From contig JALNWC010000225.1 in NCBI GenBank assembly GCA_023231075.1, forward strand, positions 1 to 5,198: 5,198 bases of DNA, read 5' to 3'. Below, one piece after another: positions 1-5,198 of the stretch. Made by a program: the position numbers and the translations under genes. How positions within the stretch are numbered: the first letter of the stretch is position 1; each line of letters opens with the position of its first letter. The notes beneath the pieces are model-generated. The model was not told where the DNA came from. It was given only the letters and a program-made list of their open reading frames with translations, and made no database searches. Origin of the DNA: Rhodoferax sp. GTDB lineage: Bacteria > Pseudomonadota > Gammaproteobacteria > Burkholderiales > Burkholderiaceae_C.

Positions 1-1821
1 GCCGCCGCTGGCGGTGGAGGCACGGTCTTGTGCTGCCGCATAGAAAGCCAAGTGGTGCTTGATGGCACCGTCCAGTCCTTTGAGCCGGATGAACACCTCA
101 TCGGACTTGTTCTCGTCACGGAAACGTGGCGGCTCGAATGGCTGGATGAAGTAAACATAGAAATCGCGCTCGGGCTGGGCTGTGGGTCGGTCGTTTGGGG
201 CTCCGAAGAACAGGTATCCATTACGGTCGACGCGGCGCTCTTGCCACTCGATCTGGTACTGCCAGATCTGATGGCCCGTGACGTAGGTGCTCTCGTCGGT
301 GCGTTCCATCAGCTGCTTGATGGCGCCGTAGTAGGCGCGGTCCAGCGCGTCATCCGACAGGGCCTCGGCACGCTTTTCGATCTGCGCGTCGTAGTCGACG
401 TCCTTCTTGAGGTCGAGGTAGTACTGCTCGGTGTCCGGCGCCTTGGAGATGAACTGGCCGTTGACCGTCTTGATGATCTCCCGCAGCGTAGTCTGCACAG
501 CGGTGAGCAGGTCGTCGGCCGGGTCGCCACCCATATCTTCGATGCCGGGTTGGTACAGACACAGCGTGTCCCGCAACTCGGCAGCGGTTGGCCCGACCGG
601 AACGTAGATGTCGCCACCCGTGGTGAGCCGATGTACCGACAGGCCGGCAATCACGCGCTGCGCCATGGGCTTGTAGGCGGGCCGGGTGAAGGCCTTCAGC
701 ACACGCTCAGACAGTACCTCAGATACCTTCAGGACGGGGCCGATGCTGGGGTCTGAGCGCAACACCGAGTTGGATGTGACGGTGTCCCAAAACTTGTCGT
801 AGCCGATGAGGCCTGGGCGATCGTCAGGAACCTCGTCATTCAATACGGCCTGGATCTGGTCGCGCAGGGTGACCAGGGCGCCGCGCTTCTCGGTGAAGAT
901 CAGCCGCTCGAAGGTGCCGATGTACTCCGGGTGAACGGGGAACAGCCGCACGTACTCGTCCATGCGCTCGTTCATCGAACTGTAGAACTTGGCGAACTTG
1001 GTGAGGTAGGTCCTGATCTTGTTCTGCTGGTCAGCAGTCTTTTTCAGCAAGCGCTCGGCGACAACGAAACTGACATCTTGCCGAGCCAGCAGCACTTGCG
1101 TGAAACGATCCTTCACACGGCGCAGGCTGTCGGCGACGTGCTGGAAACGGTTGCTGTCGAAAATGGCTTCCTGCACGCCGGCGATGAAACGAAAACGCAG
1201 GTGCTTGGTGACTTCACCGATCTCACGCAGGAACGACAAGTCCAGCACCAGATCGTGATCTTTGCGAGACCGCAGGTAGTCGAGAAACTCATCGACCACC
1301 AACAGCACGCCGTGGTTGGGGTGAATTTCAGCGAACGCGGCCATCATTTCCTCGAACGCAGCCTTGTTGTTGACCACCTTGTCGGCGGCCGGAAACGAGT
1401 AGCTGACGCCGTTCTTTTCAAGGAAGAGTTCCAATTCCTGGGTGATGATGTCCCGCAACGACATCTGGCTGGATATCTCGATGCGGTGGACCTTGAACTT
1501 GCCAGCGATCTTGCCCGTTGCTTCCGCAACCTTGGGGTGGCGGATCATGGGCTGGTAGGCCTCGTCCTCAGCCACAAGGGACAGCACCGACATCAAGTGC
1601 GACTTACCGGTGCCGTAGTTGCCGACCACCAGCACGCCCATGTGGTCGACAGACTCGTCGAAGGAAAGCTGCGGAATCATTTGCTTGGCGATCCGCTCGG
1701 CCATGTCGTCCGACATGACATAGGTCGCAATGAGCTTCTTCGCCTCGTCCGGACGATTGGCGTCGAGCAGTTGGATGACCGATTCGATCGGTTCGAATTG
1801 AATGAGATCGCCGTAGCGCAT
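1..1821 (-). CDS. brxC: BREX system large P-loop ATPase BrxC (DUF6079-like), 3' end beyond the window
   Basis: The frame is open without a stop for 607 codons from ATG 1821-1819 to the left edge, so the C-terminal part is missing; BrxC/PglY-type proteins usually exceed 1,000 residues. The start is supported by GAGAGG (1832-1827) five bases upstream. Visible motifs are a Walker A GNYGTGKS at residues 67-74, a Walker B VLLVVDEFLDYL at about 172-183 (D177, E178), and a following RFIAGVQE strand (about 210-217) that looks like a sensor-1 region. R/K-rich helices come after it (LRRVKDRF, about 233-240). In BREX systems BrxC is an essential cytoplasmic AAA+-like ATPase that acts with PglX and PglZ in methylation-linked phage exclusion. 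It lies 18 bases after brxF in the same operon, which points to the type 3 version. I recognise the family from the motifs and the brxF neighbour, not from an alignment. A DUF6079 ATPase of a related defence system is the main alternative. Confidence 0.85.
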   Translation of the reverse strand, partial: MRYGDLIQFEPIESVIQLLDANRPDEAKKLIATYVMSDDMAERIAKQMIPQLSFDESVDHMGVLVVGNYGTGKSHLMSVLSLVAEDEAYQPMIRHPKVAEATGKIAGKFKVHRIEISSQMSLRDIITQELELFLEKNGVSYSFPAADKVVNNKAAFEEMMAAFAEIHPNHGVLLVVDEFLDYLRSRKDHDLVLDLSFLREIGEVTKHLRFRFIAGVQEAIFDSNRFQHVADSLRRVKDRFTQVLLARQDVSFVVAERLLKKTADQQNKIRTYLTKFAKFYSSMNERMDEYVRLFPVHPEYIGTFERLIFTEKRGALVTLRDQIQAVLNDEVPDDRPGLIGYDKFWDTVTSNSVLRSDPSIGPVLKVSEVLSERVLKAFTRPAYKPMAQRVIAGLSVHRLTTGGDIYVPVGPTAAELRDTLCLYQPGIEDMGGDPADDLLTAVQTTLREIIKTVNGQFISKAPDTEQYYLDLKKDVDYDAQIEKRAEALSDDALDRAYYGAIKQLMERTDESTYVTGHQIWQYQIEWQERRVDRNGYLFFGAPNDRPTAQPERDFYVYFIQPFEPPRFRDENKSDEVFIRLKGLDGAIKHHLAFYAAAQDRASTASGG

Positions 1822-1839
1822 TTTTTCCTCTCTTCCCTA

Positions 1840-2310
1840 TTACTGAATTTCGAAGGGGACCACGCCAGCAAGGCCGTAGTCCTGGTGTTCTGGATGCCCC
1901 ATGTCGGCGTAAGTCAGCCGACCCGTTCTCGCATCGCCCTGCAACTCGCCCGGCCATACCGCCACGACGCGTCTCGCGTGTGCGTGTCGCTTCAGCAGAT
2001 CGAGTGGATTGAGTTGAAGAGACCGGTCGAACAACAGTTCGATGTTGTCCAGTAGCAGCAAGTCGCCGGTGGCATGCTGATCGGCCAGCTCGCGCAGGAT
2101 CGTTGTGGTGTGCAGGTGGCGTTGTCTCTGCGGCATGCCCGCAAGCCGAGCGCCCAACTCAGCCCCGACATTCAGCGGTGTGACACCCTTGCGGTTGGCG
2201 AGGGAGTACAGCAATGCCGTCTTGCCAGCATTGGGCGCCCCGATGAGCAGGACGAGCTTGGTTTGCAGTGTTCCGACCTCATCGACCAGGTGTTCCAGTT
2301 GTGCGATCAC
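1840..2310 (-). CDS. brxF: BREX type 3 small P-loop protein BrxF
   Basis: A 156-residue P-loop NTPase, the usual size for BrxF. A Walker A motif GAPNAGKT lies at residues 24-31 after a hydrophobic strand (KLVLLIG). A Walker B-like LLLLDN lies at 84-89, where D88 is followed by Asn rather than the usual Glu, with E91 nearby. The start is GTG (2310-2308); it overlaps the TGA of brxR as GTGA, and GGAG lies about eight bases upstream, so translation is probably coupled. TTG, CTG or ATG alternatives would cut into the N-terminal helix before the P-loop. BrxF is known only as a type 3 BREX component, and its biochemical role is not well established; it probably binds ATP and partners BrxC. The order brxF then brxC matches type 3 loci. 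The call rests on motifs, length and neighbours. Confidence 0.84.
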   Translation of the reverse strand: MIAQLEHLVDEVGTLQTKLVLLIGAPNAGKTALLYSLANRKGVTPLNVGAELGARLAGMPQRQRHLHTTTILRELADQHATGDLLLLDNIELLFDRSLQLNPLDLLKRHAHARRVVAVWPGELQGDARTGRLTYADMGHPEHQDYGLAGVVPFEIQ

Positions 2311-3236
2311 TCAGCTTCTCCATCAGTTTTTGCGGTCTCTGGGCGAAGTTGATCAGGAGCGCGGTACCCCGGAGCGAGTAGTGCATTCTTTACACCGTAA
2401 AGCGCTAGGTGATCCCGCAACCAGAGTCTATATTCAGGGCCGCGCAGACTGTGATCTGGGGAGCAGTCCACGCTCCACTTGCGCAACACATAGCCAGCAG
2501 TGGCAGCGCGCAGATTCATCTTGAGCACACCGTCGCGCATACCGTAGTCCAGCAGGGTGATCTCTGGCCGCGATTGATCTGGATGGGGAACAAGCTCCAG
2601 CTCAACAATGCGGGTCCACTGGATATCTTGATCTGGGCGCTCATGCCCAGCAACCTCGGAATTTTTCAAAACGACGGGTTCCTGAATCCGGGTCAGCACA
2701 AAGTCCCGGAACTCACCCGACTTGCGGTCGAAGGCACGGGTGTGCCAGCGCAAGCCAGTGTCAAGCAAGGCGAAAGGGACTATCTCACGCTCGCTTTGGC
2801 CGCTTTCGACTGATTGATACTTGATGCGCACCGGGAACTTCTGACTAATGGCTCGTGTGATACTGGCCAGCGTAGTGAGGTCAGGTTGTCCAAGTTTGTT
2901 GGGGATATCGCAGGTGATGCCGGTGCGGGATCTGACGGGCTCTCCATCACCAAAGCCTTCCGACAACCAGGTCAAGACTCGCTCAGCCGGAAAGTCAAAT
3001 ATCGGTTTGAAAGCTCGCCCGATGATGTACGTCTTGGAACTGCCGTCGTATTCGATATTGGCTGTGGCGATCTCTTTATAGAGCCCCAGGTCACGCGTTG
3101 CAGCAGCAGTCTGGATTCCGAAACGCAATGCCAGGTCTTGACGGCGGATTTCGCCCACGAACCAAAGTCTCAGTTCGATGTACGCCATCCGGTCACGCTG
3201 GGCGTGCCCAAGGTCTTGCAGGCGATTAGTGCTCAT
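2307..3236 (-). CDS. brxR: WYL-domain transcriptional regulator of the BREX locus (BrxR type)
   Basis: A 309-residue protein counted from ATG 3236-3234. An in-frame TTG at 3257 would add seven residues, but it would lie only about 15 bases after the predicted transcription start and has no ribosome binding site, so I prefer the ATG (its own site is also weak). The N-terminal part (about 1-80) has a winged-helix pattern with a helix-turn-helix around residues 28-56 (RRQDLALRFGIQTAAATRDL). A WYL domain follows at about 120-190: PFALLDTGLRWHTRAFDR, then FRDFVLTRI, with the signature tripeptide read as W164-H165-T166. The rest fits the C-terminal WCX extension. Proteins of this build (BrxR, CapW) are dimeric repressors of defence operons and are thought to sense a nucleic-acid or nucleotide signal through WYL. 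It is the first gene of the operon and its TGA overlaps the brxF start, so it is co-transcribed with its likely targets. Confidence 0.85.
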   Translation of the reverse strand: MSTNRLQDLGHAQRDRMAYIELRLWFVGEIRRQDLALRFGIQTAAATRDLGLYKEIATANIEYDGSSKTYIIGRAFKPIFDFPAERVLTWLSEGFGDGEPVRSRTGITCDIPNKLGQPDLTTLASITRAISQKFPVRIKYQSVESGQSEREIVPFALLDTGLRWHTRAFDRKSGEFRDFVLTRIQEPVVLKNSEVAGHERPDQDIQWTRIVELELVPHPDQSRPEITLLDYGMRDGVLKMNLRAATAGYVLRKWSVDCSPDHSLRGPEYRLWLRDHLALYGVKNALLAPGYRAPDQLRPETAKTDGEAE

Positions 3237-3278
3237 CTTGGGATACTTGTTTTCCAATGGCGGAAGTAGATCGCTGTG

Positions 3279-3307
3279 AGTATAAGGTGGCGATTGTTGT
3301 GTGTCAT
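3279..3307 (-). promoter_or_regulatory. Sigma70-like promoter of the brxR-brxF-brxC operon
   Basis: Reading the minus strand, ATGACA (3307-3302) matches the -35 consensus at 5 of 6 positions. After exactly 17 bases, TATACT (3284-3279) matches the -10 consensus at 5 of 6. Transcription would start near 3272, leaving a leader of about 36 bases before the ATG at 3236. No other pair in the upstream 120 bases scores as well, although AT-rich GATAAT and CATAAT hexamers lie further upstream. Confidence 0.6.
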
Positions 3308-3309
3308 TA

Positions 3310-3337
3310 TGATCGCATGATTAAATTATCAGCATCA
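3310..3337. promoter_or_regulatory. Imperfect inverted repeat, candidate BrxR operator
   Basis: The segment reads TGAT-N4-TGAT, six central bases (TAAATT), then ATCA-N2-ATCA, so two TGAT boxes face two ATCA boxes. It lies directly upstream of the -35 hexamer in the promoter of a gene encoding a winged-helix dimer, where such regulators bind. A further TGAT pair follows at about 3341-3350. The region is AT-rich, so chance TGAT/ATCA matches are possible, and binding by BrxR is inferred. Confidence 0.4.
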
Positions 3338-3625
3338 AAATGATTCTGATTTAAGTATGACTGTGGCGACAAGGGGATAACATTTGTGGCTATTCACCCA
3401 ATCAGGGTTCGCAGCATCGTTCGACTTCTGGCAACAAGCAAACCGGCACGCTGAACGGATGCTCGACCGATAGAAGTCAAGCGAAGCGCGACGAGGTTGT
3501 TTGACCGGGGTCTCGGGGCAACGCCCTGAGCAGGGGGCCGCTGCCAAGTTTTAGCGCAGCACAAAACGTGGGCACAAGGCCCTTACCCTGCACAGTGAGT
3601 ATCTGCTAGTCGTACGCTGATGGTG
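3338..3625. other. Intergenic region without a convincing gene; contains several inverted repeats
   Basis: Short frames here have no recognisable product. Possible secondary structure includes ACCC/GGGT (3396-3408), AGCATC (3413-3418) against GATGCT (3458-3463), GACTTCT (3423-3429) against AGAAGTC (3472-3478), an 8-bp hairpin with one G-U pair at 3512-3530, and GCTGC/GCAGC at 3540-3560. The 3413 and 3423 pairings cross each other, as in a pseudoknot. No T-run follows the hairpins, so no terminator is called. This could be a small RNA, a junction scar or simply a leader. I cannot decide from sequence alone. Confidence 0.3.
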
Positions 3626-3778
3626 AATTGATTCGCCTGTCAGCGCGCCTGCCGATGGATTTTGGATTGGCTGTCGGGTTGCGTGTCGACTTGCCTGTCA
3701 TTGTCGGCTGCTTGAAATTGGTTCGCCTGTCAGCACGCCTGTCATTGCAGTTGGCTTCGCCTGTCGATTCGCGTGTGC
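3626..3778 (+). repeat. Repeat array 1: CGCCTGTC boxes in a 34-bp double-unit pattern
   Basis: Boxes matching CGCCTGTC start at 3634, 3646, 3668, 3680, 3692, 3724, 3736, 3758 and 3770; those at 3634, 3724, 3736 and 3758 are exact, the others differ by one to three bases. Spacing between starts is mostly 12 then 22, so the basic unit is two boxes separated by 4 bp plus a 14-bp spacer (34 bp). The middle part (3692-3723) breaks the rhythm. All boxes lie on the same strand. The unit length is not a multiple of three, so the repeat is unlikely to be coding. It ends just before the toxin-antitoxin promoter. Function is unknown; iteron, centromere or regulator binding sites are possible. Confidence 0.75.
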
Positions 3779-3795
3779 TCAGAATGGGCGCACCA

Positions 3796-3824
3796 TTGAC
3801 CGGGGATGTGCATTATGATATCTT
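3796..3824 (+). promoter_or_regulatory. Promoter of the toxin-antitoxin operon
   Basis: TTGACC (3796-3801) matches the -35 consensus at 5 of 6 positions. With a 17-bp spacer the -10 would be TATCTT (3819-3824), 4 of 6. The -10 lies inside the left arm of the palindrome at 3817-3833, so a bound repressor would block it. The -35 call is stronger than the -10 call. Confidence 0.5.
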
Positions 3825-3833
3825 CAAGATATC
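3817..3833. promoter_or_regulatory. Perfect palindrome, candidate autoregulatory operator of the toxin-antitoxin operon
   Basis: GATATCTT and AAGATATC form two perfect 8-bp arms around a single C. The site overlaps the predicted -10 element and ends 20 bases before the antitoxin start. Type II antitoxins of the ribbon-helix-helix kind bind such palindromes and, with the toxin, repress their own operon. The palindrome is seen directly; its role is inferred. Confidence 0.65.
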
Positions 3834-3853
3834 TCAAAACCACAAGGTGCTTC

Positions 3854-4135
3854 ATGAAAGTCGCAACCGCCCAAATCGCCTTCCGCTATCGCGCTCGAGA
3901 CAGCGCAACTGGCGTGACACGAACAACTGCCAAGCGTCTGGCCGATGTACTTGGCGTAGATGAAACTCAGATCATTCATTTGGCCCTGCATGAGCTGGCG
4001 ACCAAGCTCTTGCCGCAGTACGAGGCCGACGAAGGTGCGTTGACCAAAGCACAACTCAACCTTATCAAAAAGACGGCCCCCAAGGTCAGGGGTGGGACTA
4101 TCCGCAGCAGCCTTTTTGAAATCGAAAGCGCCTGA
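3854..4135 (+). CDS. Putative ribbon-helix-helix-like antitoxin
   Basis: A 93-residue protein. The chosen ATG at 3854 has AAGG six bases upstream and begins MKVATAQIAFRYRARD. An in-frame ATG at 3806 would add 16 residues, but it lies within the promoter and has no ribosome binding site. Residues 7-14 could form the DNA-binding beta strand, followed by helix 1 (about 22-33, TRTTAKRLADVLG) and helix 2 (about 36-50, DETQIIHLALHELAT), a ribbon-helix-helix layout. The charged C-terminal part (55-93) would be the toxin-neutralising tail. It is followed with a one-base overlap by a PemK/MazF-like gene, the usual antitoxin-first order. I do not recognise a named family; the role comes mainly from position, size and the operator upstream. 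Confidence 0.7.
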   Translation: MKVATAQIAFRYRARDSATGVTRTTAKRLADVLGVDETQIIHLALHELATKLLPQYEADEGALTKAQLNLIKKTAPKVRGGTIRSSLFEIESA

Positions 4136-4539
4136 TGCGCTGGTGGCACGAGCCCACGGCCGGGGAAATTGTCTGGTGCCATTTTCCTGACAACATCCAG
4201 CCCAAACCCAAGCCACGCCCCGGTCTCATCGTTTCGACGAAAGAAGACGATGACGGACATATTTTTGTTAACGTGGCGTATGGGACCAGCCAAAAAATTG
4301 ATCGGCTTTACGGTGGGGAGTTCCGAATCTCAAAAGACGAGCACCCTGTCGCCTATGCCAGTGCCGGACTAAGTTACGACACCAAGTTTGATCTGCGCAA
4401 TGTTCTTGAACTGCCGTTCAACGATGCCTACTTCTCCGTTCCACCCCACGCTCCACATGGCCAAATACCAAAACTAGGTACCTTGCATCCGAGCATGGTC
4501 AGGATTGCTGCCACAGCCTTTGCCGCGGCTACCAGGTAA
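4135..4539 (+). CDS. PemK/MazF-like type II toxin (putative endoribonuclease)
   Basis: A 134-residue protein. Its ATG shares one base with the antitoxin TGA (TGATG), and no strong ribosome binding site is seen, so translation is likely coupled. The N-terminus GEIVWCHFPDN at residues 10-20 matches the first strand of the PemK/MazF fold (typically GDIVW.DF). KPRPGLIVS (26-34) corresponds to the conserved R-P-(A/G) segment with R28 as the expected catalytic arginine. YGTSQ (49-53) fits the conserved Thr-Ser loop with T51. The family cleaves single-stranded RNA, often mRNA at short motifs, and halts growth when unneutralised. The sequence is somewhat divergent, with a long loop of acidic residues after the second strand (EDDDGH, 37-42) and a C-terminal helix (PSMVRIAATAFAAATR). 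The catalytic assignment is by motif only. Confidence 0.78.
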   Translation: MRWWHEPTAGEIVWCHFPDNIQPKPKPRPGLIVSTKEDDDGHIFVNVAYGTSQKIDRLYGGEFRISKDEHPVAYASAGLSYDTKFDLRNVLELPFNDAYFSVPPHAPHGQIPKLGTLHPSMVRIAATAFAAATR

Positions 4540-4542
4540 GGC

Positions 4543-4704
4543 ATCGATTCGACTGTCAGAGCACCTGTGCTTGCATTTGAATTTTTCTGTCGATCCGCGT
4601 GTCGCCAGGCAATGCAGGCGCAATTGATTCGCCTGCCAGCCTGCGTGTCGTGACCGTGATTGCGCCTGTCGCGCCACCTGTCACACCACAACTTGCACCC
4701 TGTC
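4543..4704 (+). repeat. Repeat array 2: same CGCCTGTC family as array 1
   Basis: Boxes start at 4550, 4562, 4584, 4596, 4630, 4642, 4663, 4675 and 4697, with spacings 12, 22, 12, 34, 12, 21, 12 and 22; the 34-bp step skips one degenerate position. Only 4663 is an exact CGCCTGTC; the rest are variants such as CGCGTGTC, CACCTGTC and CGACTGTC. The orientation is the same as in array 1. The array begins within about ten bases of the toxin stop codon and ends 14 bases before the next ATG, filling almost the whole intergenic space. A GCAGGCG/CGCCTGC hairpin lies inside it. Confidence 0.75.
4614..4636. repeat. Hairpin within repeat array 2
   Basis: GCAGGCG (4614-4620) and CGCCTGC (4630-4636) form a perfect 7-bp stem around a 9-base loop that contains CAATTG. 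The left arm is a repeat box in reverse orientation, the only inverted one noticed. No T-run follows, so it is not a typical intrinsic terminator, although it could protect or end the toxin transcript. Confidence 0.45.
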
Positions 4705-4717
4705 GGTATGGGGAATC

Positions 4718-5198
4718 ATGCACAGCATTAGCTCCGAAATCGACGCAATTCTCCGCGCAGAAATTGAACTCGCCCAAAAGGATGACCCCGCGCTGATCGT
4801 GCGTTCGGCCTTCGAGGTCATTGAAGCTTTTTTGAAACAGGGCATGTCGATGGAACGAATTGCCTCTGCACTGCAAAAACATGACATCAAAGTCACAAAA
4901 GGCCACCTTGTGCGCCACCTTGGCATCGTTCGAGAAGAACGCGGGCTGAAGCCCTTGACAAGAGGCAGAAAACCCAGGTCCCCTGGCGCTTCAACCCAGG
5001 CCCCATCAATGTCCGACCCTCAAATTCAGCCGCCTGCACCGGCTAAAGCTTCAAGTGCAGCGCCATCCTCTGCCCCTGCTGCTGAAGCCGACTCTGCGTC
5101 CATCGCAACCGGTCTGACTTGCAGCTCTGCCGAACAGGAAAAGTTGGTGGCCATGGGCACGGATCGGACAGTCAGAAAAAATGGCGCAACCCACCGAA
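4718..5198 (+). CDS. Unidentified protein with HTH-like N-terminus and Pro/Ala-rich linker, 3' end beyond the window
   Basis: Open without a stop from ATG 4718 to the right edge, 160 full codons. GGGGA lies about four bases upstream of the ATG. A nearby ATG at 4708 is in another frame and stops after seven codons. Residues 1-40 are predicted helical and charged. GMSMERIASALQKHDIKVTK (42-61), then LVRHLGIVREERG (64-76), resembles the small DNA-binding domain seen in some plasmid partition or mobilisation accessory proteins, where a helix-turn-helix reads a repeat or an origin. From about 79 to 133 the chain is rich in Pro, Ala, Ser and Gln, a flexible linker that implies a further domain outside the window. 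I do not recognise the family. The directly adjacent repeat array is a natural candidate for its binding site, but this is a guess. Confidence 0.65.
   Translation, partial: MHSISSEIDAILRAEIELAQKDDPALIVRSAFEVIEAFLKQGMSMERIASALQKHDIKVTKGHLVRHLGIVREERGLKPLTRGRKPRSPGASTQAPSMSDPQIQPPAPAKASSAAPSSAPAAEADSASIATGLTCSSAEQEKLVAMGTDRTVRKNGATHR

Noticed and set aside
28..2055. Long plus-strand frames (242 and 374 codons) opposite brxC and brxF
   Set aside because: They are antisense shadows in GC-rich coding DNA: the second spans the gap between two well-supported minus-strand genes, and neither product shows motifs.
3512..3530. Rho-independent terminator
   Set aside because: The hairpin is stable but is not followed by a T-run on either strand, and no gene ends beside it.
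3335..3547. A 70-codon minus-strand frame upstream of brxR
   Set aside because: The product has no recognisable domain, there is no ribosome binding site, and the region is rich in inverted repeats.
3628..3963. A 111-codon plus-strand frame through repeat array 1
   Set aside because: Its first half translates the repeat boxes and its second half overlaps the antitoxin in another frame. The 34-bp repeat period does not preserve frame.
3626..4704. CRISPR array
   Set aside because: Boxes are only 8 bp, degenerate and spaced by 4 or 14 bp; there are no unique spacers of uniform CRISPR length and no cas genes in view.
3626..4704. Integron gene cassettes with attC sites
   Set aside because: The repeat-gene-repeat layout suggested it, but the paired RYYYAAC and GTTRRRY core sites were not found in the arrays.

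Overview
The window reads as a proteobacterial accessory region, probably beta- or gammaproteobacterial. This rests on GC content (moderately high by eye), GC-rich third positions in the coding stretches, and the protein flavour. It holds the upstream end of a probable BREX type 3 phage-defence operon on the minus strand. Facing away from it on the plus strand are a small toxin-antitoxin module and the start of an unidentified gene. No rRNA, tRNA, insertion sequence or integrase is visible.

Positions 1-3236 (minus strand, read from high to low coordinates) carry three tightly packed genes. The first is a WYL-domain regulator of the BrxR type, with a winged-helix N-terminus. The second is a small P-loop protein matching BrxF, whose GTG start overlaps the regulator's stop codon. 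The third is a large P-loop ATPase matching BrxC (DUF6079-like), which runs off the left edge after 607 codons. BrxF followed by BrxC is the signature of BREX type 3, so pglX, brxHII, pglZ and brxA would be expected beyond position 1; this cannot be seen here. A good sigma70-like promoter (ATGACA, 17 bp, TATACT) and an imperfect inverted repeat just upstream of it sit before brxR. They suggest that BrxR controls its own operon.

Positions 3338-3625 contain no convincing gene but several inverted repeats. Positions 3626-4704 hold the most unusual structure: two arrays, each about 150 bp, of the 8-mer CGCCTGTC and its variants. The start-to-start spacing mostly alternates between 12 and 22 bp, giving a 34-bp double unit. 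The arrays have the same orientation and closely bracket a two-gene operon: a ribbon-helix-helix-like antitoxin and a PemK/MazF-like toxin, overlapping by one base. Its promoter contains a perfect 17-bp palindrome, a likely autoregulatory operator.

The second array ends 14 bp before the ATG of a further plus-strand gene, which is cut by the right edge. That product has a helical, possibly DNA-binding N-terminus followed by a Pro/Ala/Ser-rich linker. Repeat array, toxin-antitoxin pair, repeat array and putative DNA-binding protein together suggest a plasmid, ICE or island maintenance region next to the defence operon. That reading is inference.
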